Assembly (NCBI GenBank): GCA_022008415.1
Contig: JAIRBC010000009.1
Location: 111,084 to 175,083 of the forward strand
Length of the DNA: 64,000 nucleotides
Source of the DNA: Cerina litoralis
GTDB lineage: Bacteria > Bacteroidota > Bacteroidia > Flavobacteriales > Flavobacteriaceae
Direction of reading: 5' to 3'
Part shown: positions 1-8,192 of the stretch, in pieces
How the letters are laid out: each line of letters begins with the position of its first letter
Numbering within the stretch: the first letter of the stretch is position 1
Made by a program: the position numbers and the translations under genes
The notes under the pieces: model-generated
What the model saw: the letters and a program-made list of their open reading frames with translations, nothing else
The model's database searches: none
Told to the model about the DNA's origin: nothing

Positions 1-188
1 AAGAGAACCTCGCCAGAATCCGGATGTGTAATTTGGTTGATAATCCGTATCAATGTTGTTTTTCCCGCACCATTCGGGCCCAGAAGCCCATAAATACTAT
101 TTTCGGGAATTTCCAAGGATATCTTATTTAGTGCGGTGTGGCGGCCGTAGTGCTTACTTACTTCTTTAGCTACCAAAATATTATCCAT
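1..188 (-). CDS. ABC transporter ATP-binding protein, N-terminal part (cut by window edge)
   Basis: The gene runs off the left edge; only about the first 62 residues are visible from the ATG at 188. They contain the A-loop region (KHYGRHTALNKIS) and a complete Walker A (GPNGAGKTT) followed by LIRIINQ. This is the layout of DrrA/GldA/CcmA-type ATPases that pair with ABC-2 permeases. Without the signature motif and partner genes the substrate cannot be named. GldA of gliding motility belongs to the same broad family, but nothing here decides for it. Confidence 0.85.
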   Translation of the reverse strand, partial: MDNILVAKEVSKHYGRHTALNKISLEIPENSIYGLLGPNGAGKTTLIRIINQITHPDSGEVL

Positions 189-211
189 ACACACAATTTT
201 TTCAAAGATAT

Positions 212-254
212 ATAACAAAACAAAAACCCACCCTCAATATCGATCGAGGATGGG
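212..254 (-). terminator. Rho-independent terminator of grpE-dnaJ
   Basis: On the minus strand, downstream of dnaJ, a stem of nine positions with one mismatch (arms at 246-254 and 227-235) is followed by TTTTTGTTTT. A second perfect 9-bp hairpin (282-290 with 295-303) lies between it and the dnaJ stop codon. Confidence 0.7.
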
Positions 255-379
255 AAAAAAATTGCTATGAAAAAGAAAATTTAATATTGGTTTCCCAATA
301 TTATTCCAAATATACATTTTTTATTTTATACTCCCCCCAAATAGAAACTCGATCATGTGTGCTTTATCGCACCGAATAA

Positions 380-1492
380 TTACGAAAACATATCCTTTAC
401 CTTTTCAAAAAAGGACTTGTCCGATTTTTCAGGTCTTGGGGAAAAATTCTCATGATCCTGCATACTTTCGAAAAAATCCCGCTGTTCCTTGTTCAGCTCT
501 TTGGGGGTCCAAACGTTTACGTGGACCAACAAATCACCACTTCCATAGCCATTGATGCTGGAAATTCCCTTGCCCCTAAGGCGTAGTATTTTTCCCGACT
601 GTATTCCTGGTTCCAATTTTATCCTCACCTTCCCGGTTACGGAATCGATATCCTTTGAAGTTCCCAATACAGCTTCTGAAAAGCTGATATATAAATCGAA
701 GTGTAGATTGTCACCTTCCCTCTTTAAGGTAGGGTGTTCCTCGGTTTCTATAGCCACCAATAAATCTCCGGCAATTCCATTCCCCGGAGCTTCGTTCCCC
801 TTTCCGGTTACTTTTAGCTGCATGCCTTCCTCGACACCGGATGGTATTTGTATGGATACGGTCTCTTCCTTCACCTTCAGGCCTTGAGCGTCGGAATCGG
901 CGGGGCGATGATCAATGATCTGACCGCTACCACCGCAACTACTACAGGTAGCTGCCGTCTGCATTCTTCCTAGAATCGTATTGGTTATTTTGGTTACCTG
1001 ACCTCGGCCGTTACAGGTACTACAGGTCTTATAAGTAACGCCTTTAGCTTGTACCTTTCGCCGTACTTTGACTCTTTTTTCAACGCCATGGGCCACTTCC
1101 TCCAAATTGAGCTTTACGCGAATCCTAAGATTGCTTCCTTTTGCCCTGGCTTGACCTCCGCCAAAACCTCCAAAACCGCCAAAACTACCACCAAAGGCAC
1201 TTCCGAAAATATCTCCGAACTGGCTAAAGATATCCTCCATGTTCATACCTCCACCGCCAAAACCGCCTCCTTCAAAAGCAGCATGTCCGTATTGGTCGTA
1301 CCTGGAACGCTTATCGGGATTGCTCAAAACCTCGTAGGCCTCCGCAGACTTTTTAAACATTTCCTCGGCTTTGGAATTACCCGGATTCTTATCGGGGTGG
1401 TATTCCAAAGCTTTTTTACGATAAGCTTTTTTAATCTCGGCCGCACTGGCATTTTTGGATAAGCCTAGTATTTCGTAATAATCCTCCTTCAT
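380..1492 (-). CDS. dnaJ: Chaperone DnaJ (Hsp40) with a reduced zinc-finger region
   Basis: Co-chaperone that delivers unfolded proteins to DnaK and stimulates its ATPase. The J domain occupies residues 1-70 with HPD at 32-34. It is followed by a Gly/Phe-rich linker (about 74-118) and the C-terminal substrate-binding domains. Canonical DnaJ has four CxxCxGxG motifs; only two are visible here (Cys157/160 and Cys183/186). The spacer between them ([15 protein letters not shown]) matches the one that joins motifs II and III, so zinc site I (motifs I and IV) appears to be absent. The gene lies 9 bp after grpE, clearly in one transcription unit. The 370-residue length fits Bacteroidota DnaJ. Confidence 0.96.
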   Translation of the reverse strand: MKEDYYEILGLSKNASAAEIKKAYRKKALEYHPDKNPGNSKAEEMFKKSAEAYEVLSNPDKRSRYDQYGHAAFEGGGFGGGGMNMEDIFSQFGDIFGSAFGGSFGGFGGFGGGQARAKGSNLRIRVKLNLEEVAHGVEKRVKVRRKVQAKGVTYKTCSTCNGRGQVTKITNTILGRMQTAATCSSCGGSGQIIDHRPADSDAQGLKVKEETVSIQIPSGVEEGMQLKVTGKGNEAPGNGIAGDLLVAIETEEHPTLKREGDNLHFDLYISFSEAVLGTSKDIDSVTGKVRIKLEPGIQSGKILRLRGKGISSINGYGSGDLLVHVNVWTPKELNKEQRDFFESMQDHENFSPRPEKSDKSFFEKVKDMFS

Positions 1493-1501
1493 TTTCTACC
1501 G

Positions 1502-2080
1502 TTAATTCCCGACCACCACTTTGGGGTGTCGAATGATTTTATCGCCGAGGCGAAACCCTTTTTCTATCACGTCCACTATTTTTCCCTTCAGCTTTTTTTC
1601 CGGGGCCGGAATTTGGGTAATGGCATCGTGGACCTCGGCATCGAAGGGATCTCCTTGCTTTACGTTTATTTCTAGTAGTCCTTTGGATTTGAGGATCTCC
1701 TGAAATTTAATCTTAATCAGTTCAACCCCTTTAAAGTGGGCATCATCCTCAGATTGTGCAAGTTCCTTCATGGCCCTATCAAAATCGTCCAAAATGGGCA
1801 ATAGGGAAACGATAACATCTTGTCCTGCGGTTTTAAAAAGATCCATGCGTTCCTTTGAGGTTCTTTTCTTATAGTTTTCAAACTCGGCAAAAAGCCTTAA
1901 AAACTTATCTTTTTCCTTGACCAGGTCTTCGCGAAGTCCCTCTTCTACCGAGAGGTCATCTACCTCGACTTCATTGGTGTTTTCACCTCCGTCGTTCCCC
2001 TCACTATGATCATCTACCGCATCGGGTTGGGTCTCCGAATAATTTTCGTCCCAATCCTCTACTTTATTGTCTTTGTTCAT
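1502..2080 (-). CDS. grpE: Nucleotide exchange factor GrpE
   Basis: Releases ADP from DnaK and so resets the Hsp70 cycle. The 192-residue protein has an acidic, low-complexity N-terminus (residues 1-45), a long helical dimerisation segment, and the GrpE signature near the C-terminus (VIEKGFRLGDKIIRHPKV, about residues 171-188). It sits directly upstream of dnaJ and behind a complete Bacteroidota-type promoter. dnaK is not in this window. No CIRCE-like inverted repeat was seen upstream. Confidence 0.97.
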   Translation of the reverse strand: MNKDNKVEDWDENYSETQPDAVDDHSEGNDGGENTNEVEVDDLSVEEGLREDLVKEKDKFLRLFAEFENYKKRTSKERMDLFKTAGQDVIVSLLPILDDFDRAMKELAQSEDDAHFKGVELIKIKFQEILKSKGLLEINVKQGDPFDAEVHDAITQIPAPEKKLKGKIVDVIEKGFRLGDKIIRHPKVVVGN

Positions 2081-2134
2081 TCGCTATAAATTTATATGGA
2101 ATTTATTGTGCCTATCTTCTGGGTTCTCAGATGG

Positions 2135-2166
2135 CAAAAGTACTGCCAATTCTTTAAAAGTGTCAA
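2135..2166 (-). promoter_or_regulatory. Bacteroidota sigma-A-type promoter of grpE-dnaJ
   Basis: Minus-strand TTG (2164-2166), 21 bases, then TACTTTTG (2135-2142), an exact match to TAnnTTTG. It lies about 55 bases upstream of the grpE ATG. Confidence 0.75.
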
Positions 2167-2266
2167 AATGTCATCGAACTTTTTTCTTTTGCAAAGCAAT
2201 ACGGGAACGTACTCGATAAGTTGTTAAGATTTGAAAGGGGAAATATTGGTTGCAGATAGCCCAATT

Positions 2267-3229
2267 TTATACAAACTCTTTACCGTATTCTGTTTCAACA
2301 GAACTCTTCTTTGGGTTTTTTTGTAGGTAAAGTTCCTTTAGGGCCGTGCAAACATTGGAGAAATCAAAATTATACCCTTCCTCTTCCAATTTTTTGCAGC
2401 TCACCCGTTGACTGGAATAAAGGAGATAAGACATTTCTCCCAAGATAAGTCTCGCCACAAAACGCGGAATATTGGGCATCCACAATGGTCTTTCCAAAAC
2501 TTCGGAAATCCTTTTTGTGAGCTTGGCGTTTGTCACGGGATTGGGTGCCACCGCATTGTATGCGCCCTGCAATTTATGCTCAACAGCAAATAAATATATC
2601 CTCGCTAAATCCTGAATATGTATCCAAGATTGCCATTGCGCTCCTGAGCCGAAGGCAGACCCAATATAATTCTTAATAGGTTTGGCTATTTTTGGCAATG
2701 CCCCACCCTTTTCGGAAAGGACGAGACCTGTCCTTATTTTTGCCACAGGGAGTCCCATTTTATCGAATGTGTCGGCTTCCCGTTCCCAAAGCTGCACCAC
2801 TTCGCCCAAAAAACTTTGATCTACGCCCTTGTAGGACTCACCGTAATAATGATCTACGGAATCGGGGTAAATGCCGATGGCTGAAGCCGTAACAAATGAA
2901 GTTATATTGCCGGCACCAACCTTTTCCAAGCCTTGATACAGCGTCTGCAAGCTCTGGGTACGGCTCAATAAAATTCTTCTCTTATTCCTCGCGGTCCAAC
3001 GCTTTGAAATACTAGATCCGGCAAGATTGATAATTGCGGTAACCCCTTCAAAACAATCCTGATCTATTTTGTTCTCCATTGGATCCCACAAAAAACCTCG
3101 ATAATTTGGATGGGAAACAATTTTCTTTTTTGAGGTGGACAGGTAATTTACTGCAATTTGGTTCTCAAGACACAATGCTACTATTGCTTTACCCACCAGT
3201 CCCGTAGCCCCAGTAATCAAAACCTTCAT
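2267..3229 (-). CDS. TIGR01777-family NAD(P)-dependent epimerase (YfcH-like SDR)
   Basis: Extended short-chain dehydrogenase/reductase fold. The Rossmann glycine motif (ITGATGLVGKAI) begins at residue 4 if translation starts at the ATG at 3229. The upstream in-frame extension to 3328 has no family resemblance, so the internal start was chosen. Other family hallmarks are LAGSSISKRWT, TASAIGIYP and a C-terminal helical domain. It resembles E. coli YfcH and plant cell-division inhibitor SulA-like proteins. The substrate is not established for the family. It is a monocistronic gene with a weak TACCTTTA box upstream. Confidence 0.88.
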   Translation of the reverse strand: MKVLITGATGLVGKAIVALCLENQIAVNYLSTSKKKIVSHPNYRGFLWDPMENKIDQDCFEGVTAIINLAGSSISKRWTARNKRRILLSRTQSLQTLYQGLEKVGAGNITSFVTASAIGIYPDSVDHYYGESYKGVDQSFLGEVVQLWEREADTFDKMGLPVAKIRTGLVLSEKGGALPKIAKPIKNYIGSAFGSGAQWQSWIHIQDLARIYLFAVEHKLQGAYNAVAPNPVTNAKLTKRISEVLERPLWMPNIPRFVARLILGEMSYLLYSSQRVSCKKLEEEGYNFDFSNVCTALKELYLQKNPKKSSVETEYGKEFV

Positions 3230-3599
3230 TTCCGATTTTTTTGTAAAGGTATGGGTTTTTATATGCGGGAGTACCCGGTTTAGTTTAGGTTTAACATTGT
3301 GGTACGGGCAATTCTTAAAAGATTGCAAATATTAAGGGTGTTCCCTCGTACTGTGGCAGAAATTTGCTCCGACTTCTTGGGACATAGGTCCAAAAATTAA
3401 GGCCTGTTTCAATGTGGGCAACACACCTATAGGGGCGATGAAGTGGTTTAAACTTTTTTTCATTCGCTAAACCCCGAAGCTTCGGGAGCTCTTTCTCTCC
3501 CATTTTTTGCCTATTGTCCGTGGTTCTTAGGTCCTTGATCTGTCTATTCCGCGTTAGAAATTGTATTATTTGCAAAACGTTTGATCTAGAGCCACGGTA
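3230..3599. other. Intergenic region with a 14-bp palindrome
   Basis: No supportable gene. It contains the perfect palindrome CCCGAAGCTTCGGG at 3473-3486; the same 14 bases recur at 21527-21540. The 86-codon open frame on the minus strand has no protein-like features. Confidence 0.5.
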
Positions 3600-4274
3600 T
3601 CAGCAATGGCCTTCCGCTTTTGTCGCCCTTAACATTTCCCGTTTTCCCGGGGGTCCCGGTAGCCGCTCCACCGAGAACCCCACTGCCAGCATAGCTCTTC
3701 GCACGCTCCCCTTGGCCGCGTACGTGACCAGGACCCCGTTGGCCCTGAGCGCACGGTACATTTTTTTGAAAACTACCTCAGTCCACAATTCTGGTTGAAC
3801 CCTGGCGCCAAAAGCATCAAAGTAAATTAAATCGCAATTGTCCTCGTCGTCAATGGCCCTAAAATCCTGTTTTCGTTTGCACAAGGTAAAATCCGGGGCA
3901 ATATCCACAACGCTCCCCCAAGGGGATGAATGCATTTGCAGGAAACCCGATTTATAGGCTACCGCATTTAATTGGGAAATATAATTGAGCAATTTTACTT
4001 CTTCGAAGGTCACTGGGTACGCCTCTACCCCTAAATATTCTATCCTAAGTCTTAGATCGGCCGCTTCTTTCCAGGTAATCAAGGCATTCAGGCCCGTCCC
4101 AAAACCAATTTCCATTATAGAAATGGTCTTATTCTTAAAGAGAGAGAGACCGTGCTTTACAAAAACGTGGTAAGCCTCCTGTACAGCCCCGTGTTTGGAA
4201 TGGTACTGTTCGTCCCACTCCTCTATCTGTATGGTTTTAGAACCATCTGAAGTCGTAATAATATTGCGTTTCAC
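3600..4274 (-). CDS. mnmD: tRNA U34 methyltransferase MnmD (stand-alone)
   Basis: SAM-dependent methylation of 5-aminomethyl-2-thiouridine at the tRNA wobble position, the last step of mnm5s2U34 synthesis. The SAM-binding motif is IMEIGFGTGLNAL (about residues 54-66). DLIYFDAFGARVQPELW and the C-terminal VERLPGPPGKREML are typical of the MnmC methyltransferase domain. Unlike E. coli MnmC, the oxidase half is absent; the protein is 224 residues and ends where the fusion would begin, as in other stand-alone MnmD proteins. A TAAATTTG box sits only 6 bases upstream of the ATG, so its use as promoter is uncertain. Confidence 0.9.
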   Translation of the reverse strand: MKRNIITTSDGSKTIQIEEWDEQYHSKHGAVQEAYHVFVKHGLSLFKNKTISIMEIGFGTGLNALITWKEAADLRLRIEYLGVEAYPVTFEEVKLLNYISQLNAVAYKSGFLQMHSSPWGSVVDIAPDFTLCKRKQDFRAIDDEDNCDLIYFDAFGARVQPELWTEVVFKKMYRALRANGVLVTYAAKGSVRRAMLAVGFSVERLPGPPGKREMLRATKAEGHC

Positions 4275-4727
4275 AGGACCAAATTTACATAAATTTAGTG
4301 ATCATTAGTTGGTGGGGCACAACTCCGTTTTGCCATCAGAATAAAAAATCTTGGAATAAAACAAGGCGTTCCGGTCGCGGCAGAAATTTTTAAATTGGCT
4401 ACTTCTTTATACGGCTAATTTTATGAAGCCCAGCTTTGGACAGTAAAACGTTTTGTACTGTCATTTTAAGTTGCCAACTGCAATTCGGATGTAAAAGCCG
4501 GGGTGGTATTTTCTCCAGGATCGGCAAGTTGGTTTCCCTTTACTGTCAATCTTCAACAGATTCACAACAAAAAGACAGAATTAGCCTAGGGAAATTGTTA
4601 AATATTTTTATTAGTGACAAAATTTACGCCTACCGTACAAAACTGGGCATTTTTAACCAAAAAAAGAAAGTCAAGTTGCTATAATTGATTAATTTTATTC
4701 CCTAAAATCGATTAAAAAGTAAGGTGC
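4275..4727. other. Intergenic region between divergent mnmD and ilvE
   Basis: About 450 bases without a convincing gene. An 82-codon plus-strand open frame (4436-4684) lacks any recognisable domain and has a Lys-rich random-looking end. No perfect TAnnTTTG promoter was found in front of ilvE. Confidence 0.4.
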
Positions 4728-5792
4728 ATGGATACTTCGGTAAAGAACTTGATCGTTGAAAAAATTAAATCGTCAAAAATAGGTCAGGTCGATTTTGATA
4801 ATCTCCCATTCGGGGATGTATTTACGGACCATATGATGGTCTGCGATTACAAAAACGGCAGTTGGGGCACACCCAAAATAATACCCTATCAGCCTTTAAC
4901 GTTGGATCCTTCCGCTAGGGTTTTCCATTATGGCCAGGCTGTTTTTGAGGGCATGAAGGCCTATAAGGACGATAAGGGACAGGCTTGGTTGTTTAGGCCG
5001 GACGAAAACTTTCGGCGGATAAATAAATCTTGCGTCCGACTGGCCATACCCGAATTTCCAGAGGAATATTTCTTTGACAGTCTTAAGACCCTGCTCCGAT
5101 TGGATGTGGAATGGATTAAACCCGGGGAAGGCAACACCCTTTACGTACGACCTTTCGTGATTGCCACGCAGCCGGGGGTTATCGCTGCGCCTTCTGAGGA
5201 ATACAAGTTTATGATCATCTGTTCCCCGGCCAAGTCCTATTACGGGGGCGAGGTTCGGGTAAAAATTGCGGAAAAATTCAGCCGTGCGGCCGATGGCGGA
5301 TTTGGGTTTGCCAAGGCAGCGGGCAACTATGCGGGGCAATTTTATCCAACCAAGTTGGCCAAGGAAGAAGGGTTTCAACAAATAGTTTGGACGGATAGCA
5401 GTACCCATGAATACATTGAAGAAGCGGGAACCATGAACGTTTTTGTGCGTATTGGCGATAAGCTGCTCACGTGTCCTACAAGCGACCGTATCCTGGATGG
5501 TGTTACCCGAAAAAGCGTAATCGCCCTGGCAAGGGATCAAGGTATCGAGGTGGAAATAAGGCCCATAAAAGTTGCGGAACTGTTGGACGCGACCAAAAAC
5601 AACACGTTAAAAGAGATGTTCGGTAGCGGAACTGCAGCCGTAATCAATCCGATCCAAGGGTTTGGTTACAAGGGCGATAAATACGAACTGCCAAAAGTGG
5701 AAAATTCTTATGCGAGCCGTTTTAAAAAACAGTTAACCGATATACAATACAATAGATCTGAAGACAAATATGGCTGGAGGTATAAGATATAG
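4728..5792 (+). CDS. ilvE: Branched-chain amino acid aminotransferase
   Basis: PLP-dependent fold type IV enzyme that interconverts Leu/Ile/Val and their 2-oxo acids with glutamate as amino donor. It is 354 residues, the size of class II BCATs. The predicted Schiff-base lysine is K196 in FAKAAGNYAG, and the downstream EEAGTMNVFV is the conserved cofactor-binding segment of the family. YGQAVFEGMKAY near residue 68-79 is the BCAT N-terminal signature. It is a single-gene unit closed by a strong terminator. Confidence 0.96.
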   Translation: MDTSVKNLIVEKIKSSKIGQVDFDNLPFGDVFTDHMMVCDYKNGSWGTPKIIPYQPLTLDPSARVFHYGQAVFEGMKAYKDDKGQAWLFRPDENFRRINKSCVRLAIPEFPEEYFFDSLKTLLRLDVEWIKPGEGNTLYVRPFVIATQPGVIAAPSEEYKFMIICSPAKSYYGGEVRVKIAEKFSRAADGGFGFAKAAGNYAGQFYPTKLAKEEGFQQIVWTDSSTHEYIEEAGTMNVFVRIGDKLLTCPTSDRILDGVTRKSVIALARDQGIEVEIRPIKVAELLDATKNNTLKEMFGSGTAAVINPIQGFGYKGDKYELPKVENSYASRFKKQLTDIQYNRSEDKYGWRYKI

Positions 5793-5830
5793 TACCCTTC
5801 ATTATTTATTTGAAGTCATTTAAAAATAGC

Positions 5831-5863
5831 AACCGCAATGCAAGGACATTGCGGTTTTTTTTT
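5831..5863 (+). terminator. Rho-independent terminator of ilvE
   Basis: Perfect 10-bp stem (AACCGCAATG at 5831-5840 with its complement at 5847-5856), 6-base loop, followed by a T run to 5863. One of the best terminators in the window. Confidence 0.93.
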
Positions 5864-5975
5864 GCCTAACCCTTTTAAAATTGTTTTTACATTTTCGGTA
5901 GTCACCTAGAAATATGTATTTTTAGTTGTTTGAAGGATTTGAGCCTGTTTAGAAATTTGTGATTAGAATCCACCC

Positions 5976-7337
5976 ATGACCGACCCGTTAACCAAATATT
6001 GGAAACTACACAAATACGCGATCGTGATGGCAATTGCCAGTTTGGCATTATACCAAACCTTTGCGTACCACTTGGAACGCACCGATTTTATTAAGCTCGT
6101 CACCCTTTTTGCGGCACTTTTCTTTTTTTGTCTAAAGCTTATCCAATTCGAAAAATGGAACCTCAAGTTCCTGGTCGCCGTTGGAATTCTATTTCGTTTG
6201 GTCTTTTTGTTTGCACTGCCAAACCTATCCCAGGATTTTTACCGTTTTATTTGGGACGGGCAGCAGGTGGCCCACGGCATAAACCCTTATTTGTTCACGC
6301 CAGAGGCAGGGTTCGATAACGGGCTTGGATCCCTTCCTAATGCACAACAGCTATATCTGGGTATGGGAGAACTCAGTGCTGTCAATTTTTCTAACTACCC
6401 CCCTTTAAACCAACTGATTTTTTCACTGGCGACGATTTTGGGCGGGAAAAGCATATTGGGCTCCGTTATTGCCATGCGGATCGTCATCATTTTGGCCGAC
6501 GTGGGCATCCTTTATTTTGGTAGAAGGTTATTGCAAAAGCTGAACCGATCTACCCACCATATGTTTTGGTATTTCCTAAATCCATTGGTCATTATAGAAC
6601 TTACCGGGAACCTTCACTTTGAGGGAGTAATGTTATTCTTCTTCGTTTGGTCGCTCTTTCTAATCGTGCAAGGTAAATGGAAATCTGGCGCTGTAGTTTA
6701 CGCCCTGTCCATAGCGGTCAAATTAATCCCGTTGATGTTCCTGCCCTTGTTCCTCATCTATTTTGATTGGAAAAAAAGCCTCACATTCTATCCATTGGTA
6801 GGGACTTCATCAATGCTATTGTTGCTGCCTTTTTATTCTCCACAGTTTCTTGCACATTATTCGCAGACCATTGAGCTTTGGTTCATCAATTTTGAATTCA
6901 ATGCCGGTCTTTTCAACGCCATCAAGAAAATAGCCCTGCAGTTCGATGTTCCCGGGTACAAATTGATAAAAAGTTATGGGAAAGTTATGCCCTTTCTTGT
7001 TGTTCTGATAGTATTGCTCCTCACATTTTTACGCAAGAACCAAAAATTTTCGACCCTGATACACTCCATGATGTGGATATTACTGAGCTATTACCTTTTG
7101 GCCACAACGGTACATCCATGGTACGTAATCTTTCTTTTGCTATTATCCGTATTCACCCCATATCGATTTCCGATTATTTGGTCATTGGTAGTTGTACTCA
7201 GCTACTTTGCATACGGAAATCCGGACTTTAAAGAGAATTTAGGTTTGCTTCTTGTTGAATATATTGCAGTATATGGATTTATGATTTACGAATTGTTCAA
7301 ATTAAGCAAGTTGGAGTTTCGATTTTTTAAAAATTAA
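5976..7337 (+). CDS. Polytopic membrane protein, GT-C-type mannosyltransferase-like
   Basis: 453 residues with about ten to twelve hydrophobic segments along the whole length. A conserved loop after the second or third segment reads SQDFYRFIWDGQQVAHGINP (about residues 84-103). This D-x-Y-R-x-x-W-D-G pattern occurs in polyprenol-phosphate-mannose-dependent GT-C glycosyltransferases (GT87/DUF2029-like). It probably transfers a sugar from a lipid-linked donor on the outer face of the inner membrane. Acceptor and sugar cannot be told. A polyprenol-phosphate-mannose synthase-like gene is present at 59492-60220, far away but possibly supplying the donor. Confidence 0.7.
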   Translation: MTDPLTKYWKLHKYAIVMAIASLALYQTFAYHLERTDFIKLVTLFAALFFFCLKLIQFEKWNLKFLVAVGILFRLVFLFALPNLSQDFYRFIWDGQQVAHGINPYLFTPEAGFDNGLGSLPNAQQLYLGMGELSAVNFSNYPPLNQLIFSLATILGGKSILGSVIAMRIVIILADVGILYFGRRLLQKLNRSTHHMFWYFLNPLVIIELTGNLHFEGVMLFFFVWSLFLIVQGKWKSGAVVYALSIAVKLIPLMFLPLFLIYFDWKKSLTFYPLVGTSSMLLLLPFYSPQFLAHYSQTIELWFINFEFNAGLFNAIKKIALQFDVPGYKLIKSYGKVMPFLVVLIVLLLTFLRKNQKFSTLIHSMMWILLSYYLLATTVHPWYVIFLLLLSVFTPYRFPIIWSLVVVLSYFAYGNPDFKENLGLLLVEYIAVYGFMIYELFKLSKLEFRFFKN

Positions 7338-7347
7338 GCGAAACAAC

Positions 7348-7376
7348 TTGACAATTCAATTTAATTTGTACCTTTG
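7348..7376 (+). promoter_or_regulatory. Bacteroidota sigma-A-type promoter of the arg/pro operon
   Basis: TTG at 7348-7350, 18-base spacer, TACCTTTG at 7369-7376: a textbook match to TTG-n(17-23)-TAnnTTTG. The first ATG downstream (7385) opens the leader ORF, not the first enzyme gene. Confidence 0.85.
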
Positions 7377-7384
7377 GAATCCTA

Positions 7385-7468
7385 ATGAAAACACAAGCAT
7401 ACATATCTCCTTTCTCCGGGCCCTTGTCCCGCAATACTTCTTTTACGCCTACGCGTCGCCGCCCGTAA
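7385..7468 (+). CDS. Putative arginine/proline leader peptide (27 codons)
   Basis: A short open frame begins just downstream of the operon promoter and ends about 90 bases before the first enzyme gene. Its last codons read ACG-CGT-CGC-CGC-CCG-TAA, giving Thr-Arg-Arg-Arg-Pro-stop; another Arg codon (CGC) and three more Pro codons lie earlier. The operon behind it encodes arginine enzymes plus proB and proC. Runs of codons for the end product in a short ORF are the hallmark of ribosome-mediated attenuation leaders such as trpL and hisL. The stop codon sits in the loop of a small hairpin. No homologous leader is recalled with certainty, so the role is inferred from composition and position. Confidence 0.7.
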   Translation: MKTQAYISPFSGPLSRNTSFTPTRRRP

Positions 7469-7506
7469 GGGTGCATTTAATTATGGAAATAGGTGAGTCC
7501 ATTTCC
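7460..7506 (+). promoter_or_regulatory. Leader RNA hairpins downstream of the Arg codons
   Basis: Two small hairpins. The first (7460-7464 with 7469-7473, five pairs including one G-U) has a GUAA tetraloop that contains the leader stop codon. The second (7485-7490 with 7501-7506, then GG/CC inside a bulged A) has eight pairs. The upstream GGCCCTT (7429 region) could instead pair with AAGGGT at 7467-7472. No T run follows either stem directly. Confidence 0.4.
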
Positions 7507-7559
7507 CCAGTCGAGGTAAACAACCGTACATTCAGATTAATTTTTTAAAGCAACATTCA

Positions 7560-8180
7560 ATGAAGATTGTTATTGCTAACGAATCCCATTTTAAATACGC
7601 CCAGGACATCTGCGATACCATTGCGGAATCCGCAAAAGTACGGGGCACCGGTATTGCTAAGCGGACCCCGGAATACATTCAACAAAGGCTGAGAAATGGC
7701 AATGCCGTTATTGCCCTGGAGGGAGATAAATTTGCCGGCTTCTGCTATATAGAGGTGTTTGGAAACAAGAAATTTGTTGCAAACTCCGGCCTTATAGTAC
7801 ACCCCGATTACAGGAATCAAGGCCTGGCCAAAAAAATCAAAAAGACGATTTTTGACCTCTCCCGGTCCAAATTTCCCGATGCCAAAATATTTGGAATTAC
7901 CACAGGGCTAGCCGTGATGAAAATGAACTACGAACTCGGTTACAAGCCGGTGACATTCTCCGAACTTACGGACGACGACGAATTTTGGAAAGGATGCCAA
8001 ACGTGTAAAAATTTTGATATCCTGACAAGGACGGAGCGAAAAATGTGTCTGTGTACGGGAATGCTATACGACCCGGTAACCGTTGAAAAGCAACCCAAAA
8101 CCGAAAAATTGAACGGCAAGGCCTTTGCTAGGCTCAAGAGCATTAAGGAATCCTTGTTTTTAAAAAAAAAGGATAAATAA
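7560..8180 (+). CDS. GNAT-family acetyltransferase, candidate first enzyme of the arginine pathway
   Basis: 206 residues. The GNAT core spans about residues 1-150; the acyl-CoA binding segment is VHPDYRNQGLAKKIKK (about 78-93, R/Q-x-x-G-L/A type). A Cys-containing tail (GCQTCKNF, then RKMCLCTG) follows. It is the first enzyme gene of the arginine operon, 12 bases before argG. Canonical ArgA or ArgJ is not seen in the cluster, so the natural inference is that it acylates glutamate with acetyl-CoA or succinyl-CoA. The argF' product looks succinyl-specific, which favours succinyl-CoA. The biochemical role is not shown by the sequence. Confidence 0.75.
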   Translation: MKIVIANESHFKYAQDICDTIAESAKVRGTGIAKRTPEYIQQRLRNGNAVIALEGDKFAGFCYIEVFGNKKFVANSGLIVHPDYRNQGLAKKIKKTIFDLSRSKFPDAKIFGITTGLAVMKMNYELGYKPVTFSELTDDDEFWKGCQTCKNFDILTRTERKMCLCTGMLYDPVTVEKQPKTEKLNGKAFARLKSIKESLFLKKKDK

Positions 8181-8192
8181 AAAAAGTGATCT

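Noticed and set aside
4436..4684. 82-codon open frame upstream of ilvE
   Set aside because: No recognisable domain, odd composition, no promoter or coupling to a neighbour; judged a chance frame in intergenic DNA.
7541..7546. T run before the GNAT gene as an intrinsic attenuator terminator
   Set aside because: No strong GC stem lies directly in front of it; the nearest pairing (GGT/ACC) has only three or four base pairs.
7348..7548. 66-codon frame covering the arg leader region
   Set aside because: It would start on the TTG of the promoter's -33 element and read through the leader in another phase; no protein features. The 27-codon frame at 7385 is the better explanation.
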